A stretch of 22,411 nt of DNA from Bacteroidales bacterium M6 (GCA_001689485.1 LUJQ01000037.1:24025-46435), one strand, 5' to 3'; positions 8,100 to 15,895 are shown, counted from the first letter of the stretch. Notes: generated by a model from the sequence alone, not told the origin. A program made the numbers and translations.

Positions 8100-9254
8100 T
8101 TATAGGAGGGCTGTGTAAAGGGCTTTGATTTCTTCGAGGGAGGCATCGCGGGGATTGCCCGGGGTGCATACATCCTCGAATGCCTGGAGGGCGAGGCGGT
8201 CGATATCGTCGGCGCCGATGCCGAGTTCCGACAGATGCTGCGGGATTCCTACTTCGATTGCAAGATTCTTTACGGCTTTGCATGCGGCGACGGCAGCTTC
8301 GTCGTCGGTCATGCCATCAACGTTTACACCCATGGCACGGGCGATTTCACGATATTTTCCCTTGGCAGCCGGTGCGTTGAATTCCATAATGGAAGGGAGA
8401 AGGAGTGCGTTGGCCACACCGTGGGGCACATCGAATAGCGAGCCCATCGGATGTGCCATGCCATGGACAAGGCCGAGGCCGACGTTTGAGAAGGCCATGC
8501 CGGCAATGTATTGTGCAAGAGCCATGCCGGAACGAGCTTCGGCATTTTGCGGTTCGCGCACGGCGGTGGCCAGATGGCGGTGAATCATGCGTATGGCTTC
8601 AAGCTCGAACATGTCGCTCATTTCCCACGCACCTTTGGTTATATATCCTTCGATGGCATGGGTGAGGGCGTCCATCCCGGTTGCCGCCGTCAGCGATTTG
8701 GGAAGGGTGAACATAAGTTCGGCATCGATGATTGCGACAGCGGGTATGTCGTTGGGGTCGACGCACACCATCTTCTTCTGTTTCTCCTCGTCGATGATTA
8801 CATAGTTGATGGTGGTTTCGGCTGCTGTACCGGCTGTTGTGGGGAGGGCAATGATGGGTACACACCTGTTTTTTGTTGGGGCGCATCCTTCAAGCGAAAC
8901 GATGTCGGAGAATTCCGGGTTACGGGCAACGATACCGATGGCCTTTGCCGTATCCATTGCCGAACCTCCGCCGATAGCTATAAGCACGTCGGCATCGGCT
9001 TTTGCGAAAGCGTCCAATCCGGCTTTCACATTCGAAACCGTGGGATTGGGTTTCACTTCGGCGAAGATTTCATAAGGGAATCCGGCATCGTCGAGCACAT
9101 CGGTAACCATTTTGGCCACACCGAATTCAATAAGCCCGGGGTCGGTTACCACCATAGCTTTCTTTGCCGCCATACGGCCGAGTTCGTTTACAATCTCGCT
9201 GCGCGACCCGGGGCCGAAATACGATACCTCGTTAAGGATAAATCTGTGAATCAT
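8100..9254 (-). CDS. fucO: Lactaldehyde reductase / iron-containing alcohol dehydrogenase (FucO-like)
   Basis: The 384-residue protein has the length and motifs of group III Fe-dependent alcohol dehydrogenases and closely resembles E. coli FucO as I recall it: the N-terminus RFILNEVSYFGPG, the NAD-binding GGGS at 95-98, the PTTAGTAAE segment at 138-146, and GLGLVHGMAHP at 260-269. By comparison with FucO, metal ligands are D195, H199, H264 and H278, with H268 in the active site. The expected reaction is NADH-dependent reduction of L-lactaldehyde to 1,2-propanediol, a redox-balancing step in fermentation of fucose or rhamnose. No fucose or rhamnose catabolic genes are adjacent, so the physiological substrate is inferred; another short-chain alcohol or aldehyde is possible. 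The gene stands alone, with a heptamer array just upstream and the MITE-like element 18 bp downstream. Confidence 0.92.
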   Translation of the reverse strand: MIHRFILNEVSYFGPGSRSEIVNELGRMAAKKAMVVTDPGLIEFGVAKMVTDVLDDAGFPYEIFAEVKPNPTVSNVKAGLDAFAKADADVLIAIGGGSAMDTAKAIGIVARNPEFSDIVSLEGCAPTKNRCVPIIALPTTAGTAAETTINYVIIDEEKQKKMVCVDPNDIPAVAIIDAELMFTLPKSLTAATGMDALTHAIEGYITKGAWEMSDMFELEAIRMIHRHLATAVREPQNAEARSGMALAQYIAGMAFSNVGLGLVHGMAHPMGSLFDVPHGVANALLLPSIMEFNAPAAKGKYREIARAMGVNVDGMTDDEAAVAACKAVKNLAIEVGIPQHLSELGIGADDIDRLALQAFEDVCTPGNPRDASLEEIKALYTALL

Positions 9255-9261
9255 GGGATTG

Positions 9262-9292
9262 AAGTTATAAGTTTTAAGTTTTAAGTTATAAG
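9262..9292 (+). repeat. Heptanucleotide repeat array A (AAGTTAT / AAGTTTT units)
   Basis: About four degenerate 7-bp units (AAGTTAT, AAGTTTT, AAGTTTT, AAGTTAT) lie 8 bp upstream of the fucO-like start codon. They belong to the same TAAGTYR family as the other three arrays. Unlike those, this copy does not follow a stop codon and reads antisense to its neighbour. Confidence 0.8.
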
Positions 9293-9469
9293 GGAGAAAT
9301 GATATTCTAAGGGTTGGTTTTGGCTATTAGGAGAGTGGGTTGGGAGTGGATATGTGAAGAGGGGTGCGGTTGCATCTGTAAGTCAAAAGCTGTTGTTGAA
9401 GCGAGGTCAAAGCAAAAGCATGCTTTGGAAACGGTAAATCGGTTCCCCCCTCACCCAATGTATTCCCGC

Positions 9470-9521
9470 TTACGACTTACAACTTACAACTTACGACTTA
9501 CGACTTACAACTTACAACTTA
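9470..9521 (-). repeat. Heptanucleotide repeat array B at the stop codon of the DUF4294-type gene
   Basis: Seven perfect-length units TTACRAC occupy 9470-9518, followed by TTA at 9519-9521, which is the TAA stop of the upstream minus-strand gene. In that gene's sense the array reads TAAGTYG repeated. It gives TAA in all three frames directly after the natural stop. Confidence 0.92.
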
Positions 9522-10241
9522 AATCTCCCCCTGCTCCACTGCCACGCATATGCGTTCGATTATGGCATCCTTGGAATCTTTTTCGGGGTTATATTTACCT
9601 TTAAGACTTACACCGAAAAGGCTTCCGAAACCTTGCCAGAAAGTGGCCCGGAAAGAACCGAGGAACGCTTTGAGAATATCGTATCCGCTCTGGTTTGTCT
9701 CTCTTTGGATGAGCTTCACCAGCATTCGGGCCTGGTTTTTTGTAAAACGCATCAAAACGGGTTTATATTGCTTGAAAACCGCCGATTCCATCTCCTTGAG
9801 ATATTTCTCTCGTTCGGCCTGGGTAGGGAATGTTTCGATGTATTCATATGTTTCAAGCAAAGTCTCGCATATGAGCTTGGCATAAGGGAGCGTTTTTTTC
9901 ACATCGCGAACGGTGCGCCAATAGAAATCACGTTGTTTCTTATTTTTGAACTTGAATTCGGGAAACACCGTTATGTCGTTGAAAATCAGTACAAGCACGG
10001 TGTCGCCTTCCTCACTGACGGTGTGATATTTCCCGCGAAACACCTTTTGCCGTCCGGTGCCGGGATTATCGATGGTGTGTTTCTGAAGCTCTCCTGCCGA
10101 ATCCCTGACAGGGGTGCCTTCCAACGCTTCCCGTTGCGCCTCCTCCAGCGTCATCCCCGTTTCCTGTGCACGCATATCATGCATCGTTGCCAAAAATGCA
10201 ACAACCACAATAACACGCAGATACAGGAAAAACCTACTCAT
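9519..10241 (-). CDS. DUF4294-type exported protein
   Basis: The 240-residue protein has an N-terminal hydrophobic segment (residues 4-19, YLRVIVVVAFLATM) ending in MRAQ, which looks like a cleavable signal peptide. The core resembles the DUF4294 family of Bacteroidetes: TVLVLIFNDITVFPEFKFKN, then YWRTVRDVKKTLPYAKLICETL with the conserved V-K-x-x-x-P-Y-A pattern. The C-terminal half is helical and basic (FTKNQARMLVKLIQRETN). No catalytic motif is visible and the family has no established function that I know of; a periplasmic location is inferred from the leader. It lies between nadB and the fucO-like gene on the same strand, but gaps of 105 and 264 bp filled with heptamer arrays argue against a tight operon. 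Confidence 0.8.
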   Translation of the reverse strand: MSRFFLYLRVIVVVAFLATMHDMRAQETGMTLEEAQREALEGTPVRDSAGELQKHTIDNPGTGRQKVFRGKYHTVSEEGDTVLVLIFNDITVFPEFKFKNKKQRDFYWRTVRDVKKTLPYAKLICETLLETYEYIETFPTQAEREKYLKEMESAVFKQYKPVLMRFTKNQARMLVKLIQRETNQSGYDILKAFLGSFRATFWQGFGSLFGVSLKGKYNPEKDSKDAIIERICVAVEQGEI

Positions 10242-10256
10242 ACCGACTTTAGCCCC

Positions 10257-10353
10257 TTACAACTCACAACTTACAACTGCCCCTGACAACTTATAACTTA
10301 TAACTTATAACTTATAACTTATAACTTATAACTTATAACTTATAACTTATAAC
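10257..10353 (-). repeat. Heptanucleotide repeat array C at the stop codon of nadB
   Basis: Nine identical tandem TTATAAC units occupy 10291-10353. Three diverged units (TTACAAC, TCACAAC, TTACAAC) occupy 10257-10277, after a 13-bp interruption. The nadB stop (10347-10349) and its last sense codons (AAG TTA) are made of the first unit. In the nadB sense the array reads TAAGTTA repeated. Confidence 0.93.
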
Positions 10354-11915
10354 TTCCTCGGCGGATAATCCAGTGTGTAATGCAACCCGCGTGATTCCTT
10401 TCGTTCCTTGGCCTGCCGCATAATCAGGTAGCCGACGTTGATTATGTTGCGCAGCTCGCAGATTTCGCGCGAGGCTTTGGAACATTTGAACAACCGTTCT
10501 GTCTCTTCGTAAAGTATGTCGAGTCGGTTCCATGCCCTGTCGAGGCGCAGGTCTGACCGCACTATACCCACATAGGTTCCCATAATCTGGTTGACTTCGC
10601 GGATGCTCTGCGTTATCAGCACCATCTCTTCGGGATGGCGTGTACCCTCGTCGTTCCATTCGGGTACATCTGTGCGGAAACTTAGATGGTTGATTGCCGA
10701 GGTGGCATGAATGGCTGCGGCGTCGGCATAGACCACGGCCTCGATAAGCGAATTTGATGCCAGACGGTTACCCCCGTGCAACCCCGTGCATGAGCATTCG
10801 CCCACTGCATACAGGTGTTTGATTGACGATTCCCCGTTGCCGTCGACCTTTATGCCGCCACAGAGGTAATGGGCTGCCGGTGCCACAGGGATATAGTCCT
10901 TTGTTATGTCGATGCCTAACGACAGGCATTTCTGATATATGTTGGGGAAATGTTTTTTTGTTTCCTCAGGGTCTTTATGGGTTACGTCGAGGAATACGTG
11001 GTCATCGCCGTTGAGTTTCATTTCAGAGTCGATGGCACGGGCAACTACGTCGCGCGGGGCAAGTTCCATGCGGCTGTCGTATCGTTCCATGAAACGTTCG
11101 CCCCTCAGGTTGCGCAATATGCCCCCGTAACCGCGCATGGCCTCTGTGATGAGGAACGACGGGCGGTCGCCGGGATGGAACAGCGCCGTGGGGTGGAACT
11201 GGATGAATTCCATATCCTTGACTGTTCCCTTTGCGCGATATACCATGGCGATTCCGTCGCCTGTGGCGACAAGCGGGTTTGTCGTGGTGAGATACACCGC
11301 CCCTGCCCCGCCGGTTGCCATAAGCGTAACCTTTGCCAGGAAGGTGTCGACCCCCCCCTCGGGATTCAGCACATATGCCCCGTAACATGTAATGTCGGGT
11401 GTGCGGCGGGTAACCACTTTGCCGAGGTGGTGCTGGGTTATGATTTCTATGGCGAAGTGGTTTTCGAATATGTCGATATCGGGGTTGCTCCTTACGGCTT
11501 CGATCAGACTTTCCTGGATTTCAAACCCGGTGTTGTCGGCATGGTGGAGTATGCGGAATTCCGAATGCCCCCCCTCGCGGTGGAGGTCGAAGGAGCCGTC
11601 ATCCTTCTTGTCGAAGTCAACGCCCCATCTGATAAGCTGCCGTATTTGTTCGGGAGCGCCTGTCACAACCTTTTTCACGGCTTCGGGGTCTGACAGCCAG
11701 TCGCCTGCCACCATCGTGTCGTGTATATGTTTGTCGAAATCGTCGACCTCCATATTGGTGACCGACGCCACCCCGCCCTGTGCAAGGGCGGTGTTTGCTT
11801 CATCGAGGGTTGTTTTGCATATCAGTGCCACTTTCCCTTTTGAGGCGACCTTGAGGGCGAAACTCATGCCGGCGATGCCGGAACCTATAACTAAAAAATC
11901 ATATTTCTTTGTCAT
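10347..11915 (-). CDS. nadB: L-aspartate oxidase
   Basis: The 522-residue protein fits NadB, which oxidises L-aspartate to iminoaspartate for quinolinate and NAD synthesis. The FAD-binding GSGIAG is at residues 11-16, followed by the ALAQGGVA segment (44-51). The succinate dehydrogenase/fumarate reductase flavoprotein-type motif HREGGHSEFR is at 112-121. Residues corresponding to the E. coli catalytic and substrate-binding positions are present: H241, R288 (in ELAPRDVVARA), H349 and R384 (in GGNRLASNSLIEA). The C-terminal helical domain is complete. The HREGGHSEFR motif with the 522-residue length favours NadB over succinate dehydrogenase SdhA. nadA and nadC are not in the window. A run of eight G in the coding strand spans codons 186-189. 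The divergent ftsB-like gene shares its promoter region. Confidence 0.95.
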   Translation of the reverse strand: MTKKYDFLVIGSGIAGMSFALKVASKGKVALICKTTLDEANTALAQGGVASVTNMEVDDFDKHIHDTMVAGDWLSDPEAVKKVVTGAPEQIRQLIRWGVDFDKKDDGSFDLHREGGHSEFRILHHADNTGFEIQESLIEAVRSNPDIDIFENHFAIEIITQHHLGKVVTRRTPDITCYGAYVLNPEGGVDTFLAKVTLMATGGAGAVYLTTTNPLVATGDGIAMVYRAKGTVKDMEFIQFHPTALFHPGDRPSFLITEAMRGYGGILRNLRGERFMERYDSRMELAPRDVVARAIDSEMKLNGDDHVFLDVTHKDPEETKKHFPNIYQKCLSLGIDITKDYIPVAPAAHYLCGGIKVDGNGESSIKHLYAVGECSCTGLHGGNRLASNSLIEAVVYADAAAIHATSAINHLSFRTDVPEWNDEGTRHPEEMVLITQSIREVNQIMGTYVGIVRSDLRLDRAWNRLDILYEETERLFKCSKASREICELRNIINVGYLIMRQAKERKESRGLHYTLDYPPRKL

Positions 11916-11964
11916 GGCTGTAACTTATGGGCCGTAAAAATGATTTTGACAGCTTACTTACTCG

Positions 11965-11972
11965 CAAAGTTA
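11965..11972 (-). promoter_or_regulatory. Probable -7 element for nadB
   Basis: On the minus strand this reads TAACTTTG, a perfect TAnnTTTG match, about 50 nt upstream of the nadB ATG. No clear TTTG lies at the -33 position. It is 13 nt from the -7 element of the divergent ftsB-like operon. Confidence 0.6.
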
Positions 11973-11985
11973 CCTAAAAAATCCC

Positions 11986-11993
11986 TACCTTTG
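11986..11993 (+). promoter_or_regulatory. Probable -7 element for the ftsB-dapB-lepB operon
   Basis: TACCTTTG matches TAnnTTTG and lies 44 nt before the ftsB-like ATG at 12038. A -33 TTTG at proper spacing is not evident. It is back to back with the nadB element, so the two promoters probably compete or are co-regulated. Confidence 0.55.
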
Positions 11994-12037
11994 CATGGTT
12001 ATGCGGCTTATTTTTTTACCGCTTTACCCGGATTGTC

Positions 12038-12340
12038 ATGAATGAATCTGTTTCCGCTACGCTGCGTTGGTGCAGGCGTTACATAACATTCCCGTTGGTT
12101 GTGGCCGTGGGCTACATTCTTTTCGTGTTGTTCTTTAACGAGAACTCCTACTCGAGGAGTGCGCGCCTGCAAACCGAAATCGAGCGCCTGCAGGCTGAAA
12201 TAAAGGAGAATAACGACACGTTGGTGCATTATGTGCGTCTGAACGAACGCCTTGCAAGCGACCCCGCCACCCTTGAACGTATCGTCCGCGAGCAATACCA
12301 TATGCAACGTGTGAACGAGGATGTATATATCATCGAATAA
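12038..12340 (+). CDS. FtsB/DivIC-type septum formation initiator protein
   Basis: The 100-residue protein has the FtsB/DivIC layout: a short cytoplasmic N-terminus, one membrane span at about residues 17-34 (FPLVVAVGYILFVLFF), an extracytoplasmic coiled coil at about 40-70 (RLQTEIERLQAEIKENNDTL), and a C-terminal segment ERIVREQYHMQRVNEDVYII typical of the family. These proteins bridge FtsQ and FtsL in the divisome and help activate septal peptidoglycan synthesis. It is the first gene of a plus-strand series of five. Family assignment is firm; ftsB versus divIC naming is a convention. Confidence 0.9.
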   Translation: MNESVSATLRWCRRYITFPLVVAVGYILFVLFFNENSYSRSARLQTEIERLQAEIKENNDTLVHYVRLNERLASDPATLERIVREQYHMQRVNEDVYIIE

Positions 12341-12391
12341 TAACCAGGTCCGGCCGGTGCCGCCGGTTGGACTTCACAATCTCATAAAGTC

Positions 12392-12826
12392 ATGAACGAT
12401 AACGATAGAACCTATACTCTCAGCCAGTTGGTGGGGCGTCCGCAACGTGCATGGGTCGTGGTGCTCGCCACCGTCGGCCTTATCGCTATAGCCGTAGGCA
12501 CGCTTCTGCCGATTCTCAATGTAAATGTTTCCCCTGCGGTTGCCGGGACATGGTGGAAATATGTCTATGCCGGGGGTGCTGTCTGTTTCCTGGTCGGGAA
12601 GCTACTCAGCCCTTACACAGGCGAGCATCCGCGCATCAAGCGCCTGTTCCGTATCGAGGCGTGGAGCGCGGTATTTTTCTGTGTGGCGGCATTTTTCCTG
12701 TTCTATAACGGGAATGTTACCCGCGACAGCTGGGCTTTCACCCTTGCCGGGGGTGCCTTGTTGATTTTTACCACCGTCCAGATTCCGAGGGTGGTTAAGA
12801 AGGAACTTAAAAAATCATCGAAATGA
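12392..12826 (+). CDS. Small conserved four-span membrane protein
   Basis: The 144-residue protein has four hydrophobic stretches at about residues 21-41, 53-67, 89-104 and 115-130, and a basic C-terminus (PRVVKKELKKSSK) that likely faces the cytoplasm. I recognise no enzyme motif. It lies 52 bp after the ftsB-like gene and its stop overlaps the dapB start by 4 nt (ATGA), so it is translationally coupled to dapB. The position between division and cell-wall precursor genes suggests an envelope role, but this is context only. Confidence 0.8.
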   Translation: MNDNDRTYTLSQLVGRPQRAWVVVLATVGLIAIAVGTLLPILNVNVSPAVAGTWWKYVYAGGAVCFLVGKLLSPYTGEHPRIKRLFRIEAWSAVFFCVAAFFLFYNGNVTRDSWAFTLAGGALLIFTTVQIPRVVKKELKKSSK

Positions 12827-13557
12827 AGGTAGCATTGATAGGCTACGGGAAGATGGGGCATGCCATAGAGAGGTTCCTCATAGAACGTGGCCATGACATA
12901 ACATGCCGCATAGATGCCGGCAACCAGGATGATTTTGCCTCCGAGGCGTTCCGGTCGTCGGATGTGGCGATAGAATTTACGTGTCCGGCATCGGCTGTAG
13001 GTAATTATGCGTCGGCTTTCAGTGCAGGGGTTCCGGTTGTCTCAGGCACCACGGGCTGGTTAGCGAATCTTGACCTGGTGAAGGCGATGATTGACGAAAA
13101 GGGGGCGACTTTGTTTTGGTCGTCAAATTTCAGCATCGGTGTCAACCTGTTCATGCGTGTCAACTCCTATCTTGCCAGGATAATGAACGGGTTTCCCCAA
13201 TATGCCCCGGCAATGAAGGAGATTCATCATATCCATAAACTCGACCACCCGTCGGGCACAGCCATCACCCTTGCCGAAGGGGTAATAGCCGCCAATGGCC
13301 GCATCACCCGCTGGGAAGAGCCTGAAACGGGTGAAACCGCCCCGGATGTGCTGCCCATAGCCCATGAGCGCGAGGGGGAGGTTCCGGGAACGCATATAAT
13401 AAGCTGGACTTCGCCTGTCGATTCCATCACCATAGAGCACCGCGCGTTCTCTCGCGACGGGTTTGCTCTCGGTGCGGTTATCGCGGCTGAATGGGTTGCA
13501 GCGCATCCCGAAGCCCGTGGTCTGCTCGGAATGGATTGTCTGATGCCTGAATTGTAA
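12823..13557 (+). CDS. dapB: 4-hydroxy-tetrahydrodipicolinate reductase
   Basis: The 244-residue protein fits DapB, which makes tetrahydrodipicolinate in the diaminopimelate/lysine pathway and so feeds peptidoglycan synthesis. The nucleotide-binding GYGKMG is at residues 7-12 and VSGTTGW at 73-79. The catalytic and substrate-binding segment EIHHIHKLDHPSGTA is at 133-147; by comparison with E. coli, H135 is the general acid/base and K139 the proton donor. It is shorter than the E. coli enzyme (273). It overlaps the preceding membrane protein gene by 4 nt and lies about 85 bp before lepB. Confidence 0.95.
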   Translation: MKVALIGYGKMGHAIERFLIERGHDITCRIDAGNQDDFASEAFRSSDVAIEFTCPASAVGNYASAFSAGVPVVSGTTGWLANLDLVKAMIDEKGATLFWSSNFSIGVNLFMRVNSYLARIMNGFPQYAPAMKEIHHIHKLDHPSGTAITLAEGVIAANGRITRWEEPETGETAPDVLPIAHEREGEVPGTHIISWTSPVDSITIEHRAFSRDGFALGAVIAAEWVAAHPEARGLLGMDCLMPEL

Positions 13558-13598
13558 TCAGATTAAAAATTAAACAAGTTATAGAAATTATAATTACC

Positions 13599-13615
13599 GA
13601 AGGCATATTGCCTTC
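13599..13615 (+). other. Small hairpin between dapB and lepB
   Basis: GAAGGCA (13599-13605) and TGCCTTC (13609-13615) form a 7-bp stem with a 3-nt loop, 28 bp before the lepB start. There is no T-tract after it, so it is more likely an mRNA processing or translation-affecting hairpin than a terminator. Confidence 0.35.
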
Positions 13616-13642
13616 ACCACAAATCAATAGCACTCCACTGTG

Positions 13643-15109
13643 ATGACCCAGAATAACACCCCAGGCTTTTCAGCCGACTTCCGCCGCCGTTTAAAGGATA
13701 ACCGCCCTACCCGATGGGTGCGTTTCTCGATTGTGTTGATTTTGTTCGTGCTTTGGGTGGCATGGATGGGGAACTGGTGGCTGCTGCCCGGGGCTTTGCT
13801 TCTTTTCGACATATACATCACCGGCTATATACCGTTCACCTGGTGGAAGAAATCGAAAAACAAGGCTGTGAGGGGCGTTATGTCGTGGGTGGATGCGATT
13901 GTCTATGCCTTGATTCTGGTTTATTTCCTTTTTGCCTTCGTGGGGCAGAATTACCAGATTCCGTCGTCATCGCTCGAAAAAACCCTTTACACCGGCGATT
14001 ACCTGTTTGTAAACAAGGCTGTTTACGGGCCGCGTGTGCCCATGACCCCGGTTTATTTCCCGCTGGTGCACAATGAGCTGCCGTTCGGCCTTGGGAAAAG
14101 CTATCTCGACAAACCTTCGGTAGGTTACAAGCGTCTGAAAGGTATGCGCGATGTGGAATCGGGCGACATAGTGGTGTTCAATTTCCCGGCAGGGGATACG
14201 GTCATGAGCAAGGTGCCTAACCCTGATTATTATTCTTTGATTGCCATGCACGGGCGTGACCGCGTTGTCAACGACAAGGCTACGTTCGGCGATGTGGTTT
14301 ACCGCCCGGTCGACCGGCGTGAGAACTATGTGAAGCGCTGTGTGGGGCTTCCGGGCCAGCGTCTGAAAATTGTGGACGGGGAGATTTTCATCGACGGTGA
14401 GAAATTCCCGGCCCCTGAAAATGTGCAGTTCAACCATTTCTATCAAAGTGTGGCAGGGTCGTTGACCCCTGAGGAGTTTGATTCGTTTGAAATCCCTGTC
14501 GATGACCGTTATACGGTCGAGGTGGGTGCAGGGGATGCCGCATCGCTGCTTGAACTTGGATTCAAGGTCAATGCCGACGGTACGGTGCCGACTATCTATG
14601 TGTCGCCTATGACGGTCGCGATGGTGGAGAAAATGAAGGACAGCCCCCGCATTGCAAATATCATTAAGCAGGTGCCTTCGCCTGAGACGATGGTGTCGCT
14701 GTTCCCGTCGGTTATATCAGGCAAGTGGACGCGTGCCGACTACGGCGGCGAGAACGGCATATGGATTCCGGCCAAGGGTTCCGCGCTGAAAATGAACCGC
14801 GCCGCCTGGGATATATATGGCAGGACTATACGTGTATATGAGGATAACCCCACTGCGGAATGGCATGACGGGAAGATGTGGATTGACGGCAAACCGGTTG
14901 ATTACTACACTTTCAAGATGGATTATTATTTCATGATGGGTGACAACCGCGACAACTCGCTCGACTCGCGCTACTGGGGCTTTGTTCCCGAAGACCATAT
15001 CGTGGGAACCCCGTGGCGTGTGCTGATTTCGTTTGATAAGGATAAACCGTTGTTTGACGGCCATATCCGTTGGAACCGCATTTTCAAGGATGCCAATCCG
15101 GATAAGTAG
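13643..15109 (+). CDS. lepB: Signal peptidase I, long Bacteroidetes form
   Basis: The 488-residue S26 peptidase cleaves signal peptides of exported proteins at the inner membrane. I chose ATG 13643; a GTG lies one codon upstream. Residues about 28-60 and 83-100 are membrane spans. The catalytic Ser box IPSSSLEKTL places the nucleophile at S110. The Lys box RRENYVKRCVGLPG gives K231, and the box E segment MGDNRDNSLDSRYWGFVP starts at 432. About 150 extra residues (about 260-400) lie between the Lys region and box E, making it much longer than E. coli LepB (324). Its last codons fall in heptamer array D. It follows dapB and precedes the wbqC-like gene, an order I recall from other Bacteroidales. 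Confidence 0.93.
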   Translation: MTQNNTPGFSADFRRRLKDNRPTRWVRFSIVLILFVLWVAWMGNWWLLPGALLLFDIYITGYIPFTWWKKSKNKAVRGVMSWVDAIVYALILVYFLFAFVGQNYQIPSSSLEKTLYTGDYLFVNKAVYGPRVPMTPVYFPLVHNELPFGLGKSYLDKPSVGYKRLKGMRDVESGDIVVFNFPAGDTVMSKVPNPDYYSLIAMHGRDRVVNDKATFGDVVYRPVDRRENYVKRCVGLPGQRLKIVDGEIFIDGEKFPAPENVQFNHFYQSVAGSLTPEEFDSFEIPVDDRYTVEVGAGDAASLLELGFKVNADGTVPTIYVSPMTVAMVEKMKDSPRIANIIKQVPSPETMVSLFPSVISGKWTRADYGGENGIWIPAKGSALKMNRAAWDIYGRTIRVYEDNPTAEWHDGKMWIDGKPVDYYTFKMDYYFMMGDNRDNSLDSRYWGFVPEDHIVGTPWRVLISFDKDKPLFDGHIRWNRIFKDANPDK

Positions 15110-15154
15110 TAAGTTATAAGTCATAAGTTATAAGTCATAAGTCATAAGTTGTAA
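15103..15154 (+). repeat. Heptanucleotide repeat array D at the stop codon of lepB
   Basis: Units TAAGTAG, TAAGTTA, TAAGTCA, TAAGTTA, TAAGTCA, TAAGTCA and TAAGTTG run from 15103 to 15151. The lepB stop TAG (15107-15109) lies in the first unit, and the array is in the sense orientation of lepB. The following TAAGTGG overlaps the earliest possible start codon (GTG 15155) of the next gene. Confidence 0.92.
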
Positions 15155-15796
15155 GTGGGGTCGCGTTTGGTGATATATCCTGATGAGACTGTGTGTTTGC
15201 CGATGCGTTATTTCGGCAACATCGGTTATTATGCCCGTATGGCGGCTTACGGGCATGCGGTTATATGTGCCGACGCACTTTTCGATAAACGGGAAAAGAG
15301 GGTACACCGTTGCGACATTGCCGATACGCATGGGGCGGTGTCGCTTACCGTCCCGATTGCCAAGCCGCATGGCATTGCCCGCGCCCGTTGGAGCGATGTG
15401 CATTTAAGTGGTCACGGGGTGTGGTGGCATGTGCATCGTGTGACTTTGGAATCGGCCTATGGCAGGACGCCGTTCTTTGAATTCTATATCGACAGGTTTC
15501 TTCCGTTCCTATCGCCGTCGGTGATGGAATCCTATCCTACGATTGCAGCCCTTGACCTTGCCATTGATGCCGCGATACGCGACATCCTTCTGATTGATAC
15601 AGAGATAAGGATTGGGGGTGACGGCTTGCTTTACGAAAAGCCCGATATGCTCCCCCCGGCAGCCATATCTCCTTATTACCAGGTGCGTGCCGACCGGCAG
15701 GGATTTATACCGAACCTCTCGGTGCTCGACCTTATATTCAATCTCGGGCCTGAATCACCATTGTATCTGCGCGATTTGATTCAGAGGTCGGAATGA
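15155..15796 (+). CDS. WbqC-like family protein
   Basis: The protein of about 210 residues resembles the WbqC-like family (PF08889): an N-terminal LVIYPDETVCLPMRYFGNIGYYARM, then VSLTVPIAKPHG, a WSDVHLSGHGVWWHVHRVTLESAYGRTPFFEFY region and YYQVRADRQGFIPNLSVLDLIFNLGPES near the C-terminus. The family is found in O-antigen or capsule loci and next to lepB in Bacteroidales; its biochemical role is not established. An in-frame TAA at 15152-15154 bars an earlier start. GTG 15155 is the longest option; TTG 15167 and GTG 15170 fit the family's usual N-terminus better. No ATG is available, so a weak start is likely. Confidence 0.82.
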   Translation: MGSRLVIYPDETVCLPMRYFGNIGYYARMAAYGHAVICADALFDKREKRVHRCDIADTHGAVSLTVPIAKPHGIARARWSDVHLSGHGVWWHVHRVTLESAYGRTPFFEFYIDRFLPFLSPSVMESYPTIAALDLAIDAAIRDILLIDTEIRIGGDGLLYEKPDMLPPAAISPYYQVRADRQGFIPNLSVLDLIFNLGPESPLYLRDLIQRSE

Positions 15797-15838
15797 TCAC
15801 TGATACATGATTTCTCGTTATTGTCATACCGATATATA

Positions 15839-15873
15839 AATGGCTCTGCATCGCATGTTGACGCAGAGCCATT
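15839..15873. terminator. Terminator hairpin between convergent wbqC-like and nuclease genes
   Basis: AATGGCTCTGC (15839-15849) and GCAGAGCCATT (15863-15873) form a perfect 11-bp stem with a 13-nt loop, between two convergent genes. There is no strong T-run on the plus side; on the minus side the stem is followed by TATATATC. It probably serves both directions. Confidence 0.6.
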
Positions 15874-15895
15874 CGTCATTAATTACGATTTATCG

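Noticed and set aside
8511..9284. A 257-codon plus-strand frame over the fucO-like gene
   Set aside because: It is antisense to a gene with all Fe-ADH motifs, and the translated sequence resembles no protein family.
9314..9604. A 96-codon plus-strand frame through heptamer array B
   Set aside because: Much of the protein is translated repeat (LRLTTYNLRLTTYNL) and it runs antisense into the DUF4294-type gene.
10257..10353. CRISPR-like array
   Set aside because: The units are 7 bp and contiguous, without spacers of constant length, and no cas genes are nearby.
10950..11693. A 247-codon plus-strand frame over nadB
   Set aside because: It is a shadow of nadB; the minus-strand frame has complete FAD and catalytic motifs.
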